Assembly (NCBI GenBank): GCA_044464765.1
Contig: JBIQKZ010000011.1
Span: 79,047 to 143,046 of the forward strand
Reading direction: 5' to 3'
From: JBIQKZ01 sp044464765
Lineage (GTDB): Bacteria; Pseudomonadota; Gammaproteobacteria; Burkholderiales; Burkholderiaceae_B
Length of the DNA stretch: 64,000 bases
Positions within the stretch are counted from its first letter, which is position 1; the number at the start of each line of letters is the position of its first letter. Under the pieces are notes generated by a model that was given only the letters and a program-made list of their open reading frames with translations, was not told the origin of the DNA and did not search any database. Both the position numbers and the translations under genes were made by a program. Positions 35,991-45,226 of the stretch are shown here, one piece after another.

Positions 35991-37262
35991 GTGAGTTTTC
36001 GGTTTCAATCGGGCCAGGCTTCTCCAGCGGCAGGGCCATTGCACGCAGCGCTGTTGTTCGGTGTGCCGTTGTTTATATTGGCGTTAGGCCATACTTTGTC
36101 GAGTTTGCTACGCACCCTGCCGGCCGTTGCCGTAGACGTCATCAGTAGCGACATTGCCGTTTCCGCCGCCACCTTGGCCAGTTTGACCGGCGCCTATCAT
36201 TTATCGTTCGCGTTGGGGCAGATACCTGCGGGCATCGCCCTGGATCGCTATGGGGTGCGAGCGGTTGCGCTGGTGCTGCTGACCATTATCGGGATCGGGG
36301 CGGTGCTTGCGGCCACCGTGGGTGGCGCGGCGGGGTTCCTGCTTGCCCAGATCGTTCTTGGCATTGGCTGCTGCGGGATGCTGCTGTGTCCCATGACGTT
36401 TGCGGCAAAACAACTGACGCCCGCCCAGTTTGGTTTGTGGTCGGCCTTGATTCAGACGGTCGGCAATTCAGGCATGCTCTTGTCGGCCAATCCGATGGCG
36501 TGGTTGGTCGAAACACAGGGCTGGCGTGCCGGATTCTGGGTGTCGGCCGGGTTTGCCTTGGTGATTGGCATTGCGGTCATGGTGGTCGTGCCCAACCTCA
36601 AGCCCTCGCGCGGTGCGACGAAGCCCTTGATGGACGAAGCCAGGAAAGTGGTTAGCATCGGGTTGTCCCGTCAGTTGCGCGGGGTCATGATTATTGCGTT
36701 CGCGGGTTTTGCCGCCTTGATCGCGGTGCGCGGGCTGTGGGGCGGGCCGTGGCTGATGGATGTCAAGCATCTTAGCCGCAGCGATGCTGCCAGCGCCCTG
36801 GTGCCGTTCACGCTCGCCCTCATCTTCGCGCCCATCGTATTTGGCGTGTTGGATCGTCGCTTCAGTTGCAGACGCATGATGATTTTCGTCTGCCATCTTA
36901 TTGGCGCGGTGGCCTTGTTCGCCGTGGCGGTGGGCGGCCCTGGCGGGGTGTTGTCCAGGCTGCTTGGCGTAAGCTATTTGCCCGCCGGTTTCGATATTCA
37001 GGCCTTTCTGGCGCTGGGCATTGCGCTTTCGGTCATACCCTTGGTGTTTGCCATGGGGCGCGAGGCGGTACCGCCGGAACATGCGGGCAAGGCGCTGGCT
37101 GCGATCAATCTGTCGGTCTTTGCCGGCGCGGCGGTCCTGCAGGGCATTACCAGCCCCGTAGCGTCATACTGGGGCTTGCCGGCCGTCATGATTTTTCTTG
37201 GCGGCGCCTTGATGCTGGCTTCCTGCCTGTTCTGGTGGTTTACCCGATCGAAACGCGGATGA
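35991..37262 (+). CDS. MFS transporter, substrate unknown
   Basis: 423 residues with about twelve hydrophobic segments. Loop 2-3 contains ALDRYGVRAVAL, a form of the MFS signature. GTG at 35991 has AAGGGA seven bases upstream and is preferred to an upstream GTG/ATG-type start at 35928 that adds a non-conserved leader. Family members of this type (FSR/CynX-like) export or import small anions and drugs; no substrate can be assigned. It ends 22 bases from the convergent TonB receptor gene. Confidence 0.8.
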   Translation: MSFRFQSGQASPAAGPLHAALLFGVPLFILALGHTLSSLLRTLPAVAVDVISSDIAVSAATLASLTGAYHLSFALGQIPAGIALDRYGVRAVALVLLTIIGIGAVLAATVGGAAGFLLAQIVLGIGCCGMLLCPMTFAAKQLTPAQFGLWSALIQTVGNSGMLLSANPMAWLVETQGWRAGFWVSAGFALVIGIAVMVVVPNLKPSRGATKPLMDEARKVVSIGLSRQLRGVMIIAFAGFAALIAVRGLWGGPWLMDVKHLSRSDAASALVPFTLALIFAPIVFGVLDRRFSCRRMMIFVCHLIGAVALFAVAVGGPGGVLSRLLGVSYLPAGFDIQAFLALGIALSVIPLVFAMGREAVPPEHAGKALAAINLSVFAGAAVLQGITSPVASYWGLPAVMIFLGGALMLASCLFWWFTRSKRG

Positions 37263-37284
37263 CGGCCGGCATGCGGTCTAAGGT

Positions 37285-39426
37285 CTAGTAGCTCACTTGC
37301 ACGCCAGCGAATATGGCTCGACCGGTTCCGGGCTCGAAGATGGCGCTGCCGGCGTGTGCCCGATCGGTGATGCTGGCGCTGGCAATGTATTTCCGGTCAG
37401 TCAGGTTTCGCCCATCCAGGTAGAAGGAATAGGGTCCGTGCTCCCAGCCGGCACGTACGCCCAGCAGAGCATAGGATGCTGTCTTGACGCTGTTGGCGTT
37501 GTCCACGTAGTAGGCTTGCGGCACCCATTCCACATTGGGCCCGATATAGAACCCGGCTGGGTGTGTGTAAACGATTTCCGCGCGCGCATAGTGGCGGGGC
37601 ACACCGGGGATCTGGTTATTGCCCCAATCCTTATCGTCGTCGAAATAGAAGTCGTTGAACATATAGCTGGCCTTCAGTTGCAGGCTGTCGTTACGGACGC
37701 CCTGCGCAAACAGGCCGCGCACTGCAGTCCACTGCGCGCCAAGCTCGATACCTTGATGAACGGTGCGATCCAGATTGGTGGTTCGGTCGCAGATATTCCA
37801 CTGCGCGCTCAGACATTGGAACTCATTCTTGATCCTGGCGTGATACAGCGTTGCATCCCATCCAAAGTCGCCCGACTCGCCTCGTGAGCCTATTTCAAAG
37901 GTGGTGGCGCGCTGGGGCTGCAAGCGATCCAGGTCATTGGCGGTCGAGAAATTCATGTCGCCAAACGTAGGCGGCTCCGCGCTGCGCGACATATTGCCGT
38001 AAACCTGCCAGTTTGAAGAGACCTGCCACAACACGCCCAGCTTGGGGTTGAAGAAGTCGTAGCTTTTGTCGCCTGAGCGCGTGGTGGGCAGGCCGCCGTT
38101 GAATAGATCGTCACGCTTGCGCCGGGCGTGCAGGTATTGCATGCCGGCGATCAATGAAACACCCGGGACGATATCGAAGGCGTTTTCGCCGTACGCAATG
38201 AGGTTGTCCGAGGTGTCCCTGGTTTGCGACAGCTTGGCTCCGCGCTGTCCGCCTGTGTTGACGTAGTTGGCGGCGTCGACCTTGCCGGCAGACCAGGTCA
38301 GGCCCAGTGTCAGGCGGTTGTCATGGCCGGCAAGAGGGGCTGTGTTGACCAGGCGGGTATAGACGCCATAGTCGGTGTAGTCGTTATCCAGATACTGATA
38401 GATGGGATGTCGCAAATGGCTTTGAGCGTACCAACCGCCGAATTCATACTCCGTGTCGCCCCCCGTGATCACCGTGCGGTTGGCGATCCGGCCGCCATCG
38501 ATATTGCGTTGCCAGTCGTTTAGTTCGTTGGCCGGAGCCGCGCGGCGTGGGTCGTTCAGTGCTTGTTCGCGGGTGAGCGAGCCGGGAATGTCCTGGCGAA
38601 TTCGAGCGCCTGTCAGGTAGAGGCGAGTTTCCGCATGATCGGATAAGCGCCAGCCCATGTTGCCGTTTACGCGCAAGGAGTCCCCGCCGCTATGGTCACG
38701 AAACCCATCCTGGCGCTGCCAGGAGCCCGTGATGAATCCGTCGATGGTGTTGTGGGCAAAGCCGCTGCTTGCCTGAAGGCGCCGCCAGCCAAAACTGCCC
38801 GCGTCCAGACGGCCCTGGAAAGGGCTGGCGTCAAGCCCGGTCGGTGTTATGAAATTGATGGCGCCTCCCAGGGTTCCGGCGCCATAACGCAATGCATTCG
38901 CGCCTTTGTAAACTTCGGTGTAACGGTAGGCCGTGGGGTCGATCCATTGAAAGTCCGTGCTCCCATCGGCGTTGTTCAGTGGGACCCCGTCCTGGTACAG
39001 CGCAATTCCTCGCATATGGTAGTAGCGGGACAGCCCCGAGCCGCGTATGGACAGTCGCGCGTCCTCGCCCCACTTGGGTTGTGCGAAAACGCCCGGGGTG
39101 TAGTCAAGAATGTCCTTGACGGTTGTCGCCTGAGTGTCGCGCCATGCGCCATCCGGCACCAGCGCGACGGCGCCGGGAGTTTGCTGGATGTTGTGCTTCG
39201 CTTCATGAGTGGATGGCGCCGTCAGGCTTGATCCGCTTGGAGCCTTGATGACAATGGGAGCAAGAGTGGCGGCTTGTGCTTGTGCCCCGTGCAACACGCC
39301 CGCCATGGCGTAGGTCGCGACGAGAAGGGCGCCGGCTAGAAGGGTCGGCTTGAAAACTGCGGCTAGGGCGGGCGCGACGTGGTCGCGCGTGATCGTACGC
39401 CCTGTGCGGGCAAAGAAAATAGACAT
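37285..39426 (-). CDS. TonB-dependent outer-membrane receptor
   Basis: 713 residues. A long N-terminal region carries a signal peptide ending near AQAQAA, followed by a TonB-box-like TLAPIVIKAP, a plug domain (TTVKDILDYTPGVFAQPKWG ... NALRYGAGTLGGAINF) and a 22-strand barrel ending in aromatic residue Tyr (AIFAGVQVSY). The plug resembles FecA-type ferric siderophore receptors. The next gene upstream is a DUF2946 protein, a partner often found with metal (notably copper) handling receptors, so substrate remains open between siderophore and metal chelate. Confidence 0.88.
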   Translation of the reverse strand: MSIFFARTGRTITRDHVAPALAAVFKPTLLAGALLVATYAMAGVLHGAQAQAATLAPIVIKAPSGSSLTAPSTHEAKHNIQQTPGAVALVPDGAWRDTQATTVKDILDYTPGVFAQPKWGEDARLSIRGSGLSRYYHMRGIALYQDGVPLNNADGSTDFQWIDPTAYRYTEVYKGANALRYGAGTLGGAINFITPTGLDASPFQGRLDAGSFGWRRLQASSGFAHNTIDGFITGSWQRQDGFRDHSGGDSLRVNGNMGWRLSDHAETRLYLTGARIRQDIPGSLTREQALNDPRRAAPANELNDWQRNIDGGRIANRTVITGGDTEYEFGGWYAQSHLRHPIYQYLDNDYTDYGVYTRLVNTAPLAGHDNRLTLGLTWSAGKVDAANYVNTGGQRGAKLSQTRDTSDNLIAYGENAFDIVPGVSLIAGMQYLHARRKRDDLFNGGLPTTRSGDKSYDFFNPKLGVLWQVSSNWQVYGNMSRSAEPPTFGDMNFSTANDLDRLQPQRATTFEIGSRGESGDFGWDATLYHARIKNEFQCLSAQWNICDRTTNLDRTVHQGIELGAQWTAVRGLFAQGVRNDSLQLKASYMFNDFYFDDDKDWGNNQIPGVPRHYARAEIVYTHPAGFYIGPNVEWVPQAYYVDNANSVKTASYALLGVRAGWEHGPYSFYLDGRNLTDRKYIASASITDRAHAGSAIFEPGTGRAIFAGVQVSY

Positions 39427-39491
39427 GGGGTGACCTCGGATTATTATCGTCGTGCAGCAGCCGGTAAGAAGCCGGCGATGCGATCAGGGAA

Positions 39492-39923
39492 TCAAGCGAG
39501 GAATGACGGGGGTGCGCGAGACCCAAGCGGCGGGCCCAAGGCGGGCAGGGGCGGCAGCGCCTGGCTGTCATGGCCGCGCAAAAGCACGGAGTGGTAGGCC
39601 AGGGCAACGGCGGCAAGCGTGCCGTCGTGTGCGGGCGCGGCTGCTTGGGCAGAGAGCGCTCCGTAAGGGCAGTGCTGATCACTGAAGCTGTCTTCCAGCA
39701 AAGGCTTGTCGAGAGGGCCCGACAAGCCGATCTGCAAGACGTCCGTACCGCCGTTAGGCAGACAGAGTGTGATGGTGAGCCCGGTTGTGTCCCCAGAAGA
39801 CACATCCGGCATGTAGCCTGTGGGTATCGCCGACCGACACAGGAACGACACCAAGGCCAGGCACCAAAAGATGTGCCAGACCGTTGTGCGCTTGCGTCGC
39901 AGAAGGTGTTCCAGAGCCAACAT
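39492..39923 (-). CDS. DUF2946-family membrane-anchored protein
   Basis: 143 residues: a basic start (LRRKRTTVW), one hydrophobic segment (HIFWCLALVSFLC) with the family phrase IPTGYMPD, then a predicted periplasmic region with SDQHCPYG and a second weakly hydrophobic segment. It is 65 bases upstream of the TonB receptor in the same direction and probably cotranscribed. DUF2946 function is not established. Confidence 0.75.
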   Translation of the reverse strand: MLALEHLLRRKRTTVWHIFWCLALVSFLCRSAIPTGYMPDVSSGDTTGLTITLCLPNGGTDVLQIGLSGPLDKPLLEDSFSDQHCPYGALSAQAAAPAHDGTLAAVALAYHSVLLRGHDSQALPPLPALGPPLGSRAPPSFLA

Positions 39924-40122
39924 AGCGAAAATTGTATTACGAAAGAGGTTTTCGTGAGCAGTATTCTTTCTGTATTGGGCTAGGGTAGGAGAGACTGCGA
40001 CGATCCGTTTTAAGAGTCGACAGCCATTTTCGACGAGGAGTTCGACAGCAAATTACCGAGTTCTTATGTTGCGGTTTTGTCGTATTCTGCATCTTGTTCT
40101 CATGCATTTCAGGGAGGCCGCC

Positions 40123-41205
40123 ATGCGTACGAAAACAGGCTTGGCTACCGATTACGCTAATGACGATGCACGCTGGCGCGCTGTGGCGATACGCGATCAA
40201 GACGCTGATGAGCATTTCGTGTATGCGGTGCGCACGACTGGCGTCTACTGCCGGCCCAGTTCGGCAGCCCGCTTACCTAAGCGCAGCAACGTAGAGTTTT
40301 TTGCTTCCGCCGAAGCGGCCGAGGCGGCGGGCTATCGTCCCAGCCGGCGCGCCAAGGGCGATCGGTCCAGCGTCGCCGCCCAGCGCGCGGCACTCGTCGC
40401 CCAGGCCTGCCGGCTGATCGAAACGGCCCACACGCTGCCCAGCCTTGACGAGCTGGCGGAGCAGGTTGGCATCAGTACGTCCCATTTTCATCGACTGTTC
40501 AAGGCGGAAACCGGCCTTACGCCCAAAGCGTATGCGTCGGCGTTTCGGGCGGGTAAATTGCGCCGGGCGCTCACCGATGAGGGCGTCTCGGTGACGCATG
40601 CCATCTACGAGGCAGGTTTTAATTCCAGTAGCCGTTTCTACGAAACGTCGACCCAGTTGCTGGGCATGCGCGCCCGTGACTACCGGGCCGGAGGCACCGG
40701 CGAGGAAATCCGCTTTGCGGTGGGGGAGTGCTCGCTGGGGGCTATTCTGGTTGCACAAAGCAAACAAGGCATTTGCGCCATTTCCTTGGGGAACGATCCC
40801 GACGCGTTGCTGCGCGAACTTCAGGATCGCTTTCCCAGGGCGCGACTGATCGGTGGAGACGCCCGCTTCGAGCAGTTGGTGGCGCAGGTGGTGGGTTTTG
40901 TCGAGTCGCCATCGATAGGCTTGAATCTGCCCCTAGATGTACGTGGAACTGCGTTTCAGCAACGTGTCTGGCAGGCTCTGCGCGAAATCCCACCCGGCGC
41001 CAAGGTGAACTATGCTGAAATTGCCGAGCGTATTGGCGCGCCCAAGGCGGTGCGCGCCGTGGGAAGCGCGTGCGGCGCCAATCAGATCGCCGTTGCGATC
41101 CCGTGCCACCGGGTGGTGCGGCGCGATGGCGATCTTGCGGGCTATCGGTGGGGTGTCGAGCGCAAGCGCGAGTTATTGCGGCGCGAGGCGCAAACCTCGT
41201 TGTAG
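40123..41205 (+). CDS. ada: Ada-type methylphosphotriester sensor / O6-methylguanine methyltransferase, zinc site degraded
   Basis: 360 residues in the Ada three-part layout: an N-terminal methyl-phosphotriester domain (about 10-70), an AraC-type helix-turn-helix (LDELAEQVGISTSHFHRLFK), and a C-terminal MGMT domain with the acceptor cysteine in IAVAIPCHRVV. In E. coli Ada four cysteines (38, 42, 69, 72) bind zinc. Here only the first survives: FCRPSC becomes YCRPSS and RPCKRC becomes RPSRRA. Zinc-dependent phosphotriester sensing should therefore be lost or altered, while guanine repair looks intact. ATG at 40123 has AGGGAGG upstream. It stands alone, without alkA or alkB nearby. Confidence 0.9.
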   Translation: MRTKTGLATDYANDDARWRAVAIRDQDADEHFVYAVRTTGVYCRPSSAARLPKRSNVEFFASAEAAEAAGYRPSRRAKGDRSSVAAQRAALVAQACRLIETAHTLPSLDELAEQVGISTSHFHRLFKAETGLTPKAYASAFRAGKLRRALTDEGVSVTHAIYEAGFNSSSRFYETSTQLLGMRARDYRAGGTGEEIRFAVGECSLGAILVAQSKQGICAISLGNDPDALLRELQDRFPRARLIGGDARFEQLVAQVVGFVESPSIGLNLPLDVRGTAFQQRVWQALREIPPGAKVNYAEIAERIGAPKAVRAVGSACGANQIAVAIPCHRVVRRDGDLAGYRWGVERKRELLRREAQTSL

Positions 41206-41229
41206 ATTGCCTTCGGCGCCGATTGCTTG

Positions 41230-41490
41230 TCAGCTAAGTCCGGTGCTTGTCTTGACAGCGTCTTCGTGCAACGACTCGTTCAATTGATCGACAACAATCG
41301 CCCATACTGCGTCGGCTTTAATCTGTTCGGTCAGGAACTGTCGTTGGGCGTCGTTCCAGTACGGAGCATCGCCGATTTCGACATCGGCAGGTAATTGGTG
41401 GTCTCCGATGAACCGGGCGATCGCCGCTTCATCGGCATCCAGGCCAAGCTGCAGGAACAGGTTGGTCATGCGAGGGGTGGCGTTGCTCAT
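41230..41490 (-). CDS. DUF2789-family protein
   Basis: 86 residues, soluble, largely helical: TNLFLQLGLDADEAAIARFI, then APYWNDAQRQFLTEQIKADAVWA. This matches the DUF2789 family of proteobacteria, of unknown function. It is convergent with ada, with 24 bases between stops. Confidence 0.8.
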   Translation of the reverse strand: MSNATPRMTNLFLQLGLDADEAAIARFIGDHQLPADVEIGDAPYWNDAQRQFLTEQIKADAVWAIVVDQLNESLHEDAVKTSTGLS

Positions 41491-41643
41491 TGATCTGGGC
41501 TCCAGGGTTGTTGTTCAGCACTTCAGGACCATGGTAACCCGTTGCGTCTACGGGGACTTGTCCACGGGATACTCGGGGTGCCCGGGGTGTTGCGCGTGCT
41601 GTTCGCCCAAGCGGAATTTTGCCGAGCGAAGCCAAAGGCGGAA

Positions 41644-42252
41644 TCAAACGCCCTGCAACCATCGTTGATAAGCCGAGCGCGTTGTGGCGGACACCGACTC
41701 CAGCACCTTTTGATGATTGACCTGATGCCGCAGCATCAGGCGAGCGTCGGCGACAGCGCGGGATTTGCAGAACCAGTGGCAGCTGTGTTGCAGTAGATAC
41801 AACTCTGCCGAGAGGTGATAGGCGCGGGTTTTCATGTCCCAGCCCTCGTCGTTATCGACTGCCTGGCGCAGGCCGTCGGCATGAATGCGCAACAGCGCAC
41901 GAAAGTCGCGCGTAAGCGTGGGCAGGAAGTATTCGGCGTAAGGCACGCAGAATGGAAGTGCGCCCAGGCTGGCGGCTTGCAGGCTTTCTGTTTGCATGGC
42001 GTCGGCCAGAGTCTGTATCTGTGCCGCCACGGTGCGTTCCGTGGCGGCGAAGGTTGCAAGGACTTGGGCCTGGCGTGCCTCGTCTGGTTCGTGGATGGCG
42101 CGCAGGTAGCCTTGCGTAAGCGATTCCATGTGGCGCTCAAGCTGTAAATTGGCCAAGTGACGCCCCAGGAAAGCGATATGCGTGCGTTGGTAATGCAGGC
42201 ACAGCATCCACCAACCCGCGACGACCATCATCAGTATTAACATAAGGTCCAC
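41644..42252 (-). CDS. membrane-anchored hypothetical protein
   Basis: 202 residues: one N-terminal transmembrane helix (MLILMMVVAGWWMLCL) then a soluble helical domain rich in Ala, Leu, His and Gln (RTVAAQIQTLADAMQTESLQ). I do not recognise a family. GTG at 42252 has AGGAG seven bases upstream and is preferred to ATG at 42243. It is divergent from the urease operon across 445 bases. Confidence 0.6.
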   Translation of the reverse strand: MDLMLILMMVVAGWWMLCLHYQRTHIAFLGRHLANLQLERHMESLTQGYLRAIHEPDEARQAQVLATFAATERTVAAQIQTLADAMQTESLQAASLGALPFCVPYAEYFLPTLTRDFRALLRIHADGLRQAVDNDEGWDMKTRAYHLSAELYLLQHSCHWFCKSRAVADARLMLRHQVNHQKVLESVSATTRSAYQRWLQGV

Positions 42253-42697
42253 TGCTTAACTCCTGTTATCCAAAGAAAATCCCGCCTATATTCCACGCGT
42301 ATTAATATTTTTTAAACGCTACTATTAATTTTTTATAAAAAAACCCGGTTATTCTGCCATCTAAAAATATCTTCCATAAATGAAAATAATATTTTAATAA
42401 AAATGTGGCCGTGTGCTGATTTTATGCTGGGGCATGGGTTTCGGGCATATCATGATTGCGTGAAAATTAATTTATTGTTTTGAAATTGTCTTGCCAGGAT
42501 ATTATTTTTCTTGGCCGTTCTTGGCTTTGGGTATTACATTTTCTGTGGAAGGTATTATCTTGCGGCGCTAAGGCCCTTTCCCCTTGTTAATTGGTTAGAA
42601 TCGCTAGCTATAGAAAAGCATTTGTTGCGCTATGCTTTCTTGAATTGATAACGTCTAATAGTGTCTTTCTGTCTGGTTGCAACCAAGGAGCGAGTTT
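42253..42697. promoter_or_regulatory. AT-rich 445-base leader/promoter region of the urease operon
   Basis: No coding frame. The first ~230 bases are strongly AT-rich (runs such as ATTTTTTATAAAAAAA), unlike flanking DNA, which points to a promoter, a nucleoid-protein site or a boundary of acquired DNA. I could not name a convincing -35/-10 pair or a correctly spaced sigma-54 element. AAGGAG (42685-42690) is the ureA ribosome site. Confidence 0.5.
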
Positions 42698-43000
42698 ATG
42701 CATTTTACCCCGCGAGAAATTGACAAACTACTTATCTATACGTTGGCGCAGGTGGCGCAGCAGCGTAAAGACAAGGGTCTGAAGCTCAATCATCCCGAAA
42801 CGGTAGCCTTGATTTCCGCCGCGGCGCTCGAGGCCGCCCGCGAGGGCAAAACCCTCGAGAAAGTCATGGAATTGGCTCGTAACGTGATCAAGCTTGATGA
42901 CGTCATGGAGGGGGTTGCCGACATGATTCCCTACGTGCAGGTCGAAGCTGTCTTTACGGATGGTAGCCGGCTCATCACCGTACATAACCCGATTTCCTAG
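42698..43000 (+). CDS. ureA: urease subunit gamma
   Basis: 100 residues, the exact usual length. Starts MHFTPREIDKLLIYTLAQVA and contains LNHPETVALISAAALEAAREG and GVADMIPYVQVEAVFTDG, all diagnostic. UreA, UreB and UreC form the (abc)3 apoenzyme that hydrolyses urea to ammonia and carbamate. First gene of the operon; 11 bases to ureB. Confidence 0.97.
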   Translation: MHFTPREIDKLLIYTLAQVAQQRKDKGLKLNHPETVALISAAALEAAREGKTLEKVMELARNVIKLDDVMEGVADMIPYVQVEAVFTDGSRLITVHNPIS

Positions 43001-43011
43001 GAGACACGCTC

Positions 43012-43422
43012 ATGGCAGATCAAAAAAACACGCCTGTTGGCGGCATCGTTTTTGGTTCAGGCGATATTGAATTCAATGCTGGTTATCCAGTAACAGAACT
43101 GACGATCCGCAATACCGGCGACCGGCCCATTCAGGTGGGTTCGCATTTTCACTTTTTCGAAGTCAATTCGGCGCTGGAATTTGACCGTCAGCAAGCGTTT
43201 GGGAAACGGCTCAATATCCCTGCCACCACGGCCTTGCGCTTCGAACCAGGCGACGAAAAGAAGGTTTCTTTGGTTCCCTTCCAGGGTAAACAACGGGTGG
43301 TTGGCTTCAATAATTTGGTGGATGGCTGGACCGGGACGGAAAGCTACGATAGCTATCGTCCACGCTTGAGCGACGCAATGGAGCGAGTCGAGCGTTACGG
43401 CTTCAAGAGCAAGCCTGAATAA
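43012..43422 (+). CDS. ureB: urease subunit beta
   Basis: 136 residues. Contains GDIEFNAGYPVTELTIRNTGDRPIQVGSHFHFFEVN (shown in part; residues about 16-50) and the barrel segment AFGKRLNIPATTALRFEPGD, typical of UreB. The C-terminus is about 30 residues longer than the minimal form, as in many species. It sits 46 bases before ureC. Confidence 0.96.
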   Translation: MADQKNTPVGGIVFGSGDIEFNAGYPVTELTIRNTGDRPIQVGSHFHFFEVNSALEFDRQQAFGKRLNIPATTALRFEPGDEKKVSLVPFQGKQRVVGFNNLVDGWTGTESYDSYRPRLSDAMERVERYGFKSKPE

Positions 43423-43468
43423 AACCACTAATTAGCCCACCAATGCGACTAAAACGAAAGGATTAAGC

Positions 43469-45187
43469 ATGGCGAAAATTACCAGGCAGCAGTATGCAAA
43501 TCTTTATGGACCCACTGTAGGCGATAAGATCCGGCTGGCCGACACGAACCTTTTTGTAGAGATCGAGAAAGACCTGCGCGTCTATGGCGAGGAGGCCGTT
43601 TACGGGGGGGGTAAAACCCTGCGTGACGGCATGGGGTACGACAACGAATTGACCATGGCGGCGGGCGCCCCCGACCTGGTGATCACCAATGTAACCATTG
43701 TCGATGGCGTGCAAGGTGTGATCAAGGCCGACGTCGGCATCAAAGATGGCAATATATGCGGCATAGGCAAGGCAGGCAATCCGTCGATCATGCCCGGGGT
43801 AACGCCGGGCTTGGCGTTGGGGCCGGGCACCGATGCCATCTCGGGTGAACACCTTATTCTCACCGCCGGCGGCATCGATGCGCACGTGCACTTCATTTCT
43901 CCGCAACAGGCAGAGGCCGCGTTAAGCAATGGGGTTACGACATTATTAGGCGGGGGCAGCGGGCCGACCGACGGCACCAACGGTACGACGATTACCTCGG
44001 GTACATGGAACATCGAAATGATGCTTCGTTCGTTCGATGCCTGGCCGGTGAATGCCGGCGTGCTGGGCAAGGGTAACTGCTCGGCTCCCTGGCCCATAGA
44101 AGAGCAGCTGCGTGCCGGCGCCATGGGGCTCAAGATCCACGAAGACTGGGGTTCCACCGCCGGAGCCATCCGTTGCGCCTTGTCGGTGGCCGATCGGTAC
44201 GATGTGCAGGTAGCCATCCATACCGATACGCTCAACGAGGGCGGGTTCCTGGAAAACACCGTCGCCGCGTTCGAGGGGCGCACGATCCACACGTATCACA
44301 CCGAAGGCGCCGGTGGGGGGCATGCTCCAGACATCATCCGTGCCGCGGGCCAGGCTAATGTGCTTCCCAGCTCAACGAATCCCACCTTGCCGTTTGGCAT
44401 CAACTCGCAGGCAGAACTGTTCGACATGACCATGATCTGCCACAACCTGAACCCCAATATCCCTACCGACGTGGCGTTCGCGGAAAGTCGGGTGCGCGTG
44501 GAAACTATTGCCGCAGAGAACGTGCTGCACGATATCGGCGCCATTTCGATCTTGTCCAGCGACAGTCAGGCCATGGGCCGAGTGGGTGAAAACTGGTCGC
44601 GCACCATTCAAACCGCTCACCTGATGAAGGCCCGTACCGGCGCCTACGAGGGCGATACTTCCGGCAACGATAACGAACGTGTTTTGCGGTTTGTGTCCAA
44701 GGTAACGATCAACCCTGCCATTGCCCAGGGCATCAGCCATGTGGTGGGCTCGGTCGAGGTGGGCAAAATGGCCGATCTTGTGTTGTGGGAGCCCGCTTTC
44801 TTTGGCGCCAAGCCAAAGCTGGTCATAAAAGGCGGGGCGATTTCCTGGGCCCTGATGGGCGACCCCAATGCCTCGCTACCCACACCGCAGCCTGTGATGT
44901 ATCGTCCCATGTTTAACATGATGGGGTCGTCGCTAAGCAGCACCCGTGCTACGTTTACTTCACGCGCAGCTTACGACGAGGGCATAGCCGATCGTTACAG
45001 CTTGCAGTCGCAGGTTATCCCCGTTTATAAAACGCGCACCCTGACCAAGCAGTCCATGGTGCGCAATACGGCGCTTCCTGTTATCGAGGTCAATCCCGAA
45101 ACGTTTGCTGTTACCGTCAATGGCAAGCACGCCACAATCGAACCCGGCGAAACCATTCCCCTGGCGCAGTTGCACTTCTTTAGCTAG
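43469..45187 (+). CDS. ureC: urease subunit alpha (catalytic)
   Basis: 572 residues. Nickel and catalytic residues are all present: HVH in GGIDAHVHFI, the carbamylated lysine in MGLKIHEDWGST, His in VAIHTDTLNEGG and HTEGAGGGHAPD, and Asp in SSDSQAMGR. The mobile flap is ICHNL, keeping the flap Cys and catalytic His but with Asn in place of the usual second His; downstream stretches (NPNIPTDVAFAESRVR, GENWSRTIQTAH) also differ from the common proteobacterial form. This suggests a divergent urease lineage. A hairpin follows, then two fluoride channel genes. Confidence 0.97.
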   Translation: MAKITRQQYANLYGPTVGDKIRLADTNLFVEIEKDLRVYGEEAVYGGGKTLRDGMGYDNELTMAAGAPDLVITNVTIVDGVQGVIKADVGIKDGNICGIGKAGNPSIMPGVTPGLALGPGTDAISGEHLILTAGGIDAHVHFISPQQAEAALSNGVTTLLGGGSGPTDGTNGTTITSGTWNIEMMLRSFDAWPVNAGVLGKGNCSAPWPIEEQLRAGAMGLKIHEDWGSTAGAIRCALSVADRYDVQVAIHTDTLNEGGFLENTVAAFEGRTIHTYHTEGAGGGHAPDIIRAAGQANVLPSSTNPTLPFGINSQAELFDMTMICHNLNPNIPTDVAFAESRVRVETIAAENVLHDIGAISILSSDSQAMGRVGENWSRTIQTAHLMKARTGAYEGDTSGNDNERVLRFVSKVTINPAIAQGISHVVGSVEVGKMADLVLWEPAFFGAKPKLVIKGGAISWALMGDPNASLPTPQPVMYRPMFNMMGSSLSSTRATFTSRAAYDEGIADRYSLQSQVIPVYKTRTLTKQSMVRNTALPVIEVNPETFAVTVNGKHATIEPGETIPLAQLHFFS

Positions 45188-45207
45188 GGTATTGTGCCGG
45201 CTTGGGG

Positions 45208-45226
45208 GGGGCGCTGAGCTCGCCCC
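45208..45226 (+). promoter_or_regulatory. hairpin between ureC and the first crcB gene
   Basis: GGGGCG (45208-45213) and CGCCCC (45221-45226) with a 7-base loop, inside a run of eight G. No T-run follows, so it is not a full terminator. It could protect the 3' end of ureABC mRNA or lower expression of downstream accessory genes. The 64-base gap does not carry the conserved elements of a fluoride (crcB) riboswitch. Confidence 0.45.

Noticed and set aside
42549..42570. Possible sigma-54 promoter for ureA (TGGAAGGTATTATCTTGC)
   Set aside because: The spacing between the GG and GC elements does not match the strict -24/-12 rule, and there is no visible NtrC-type site.
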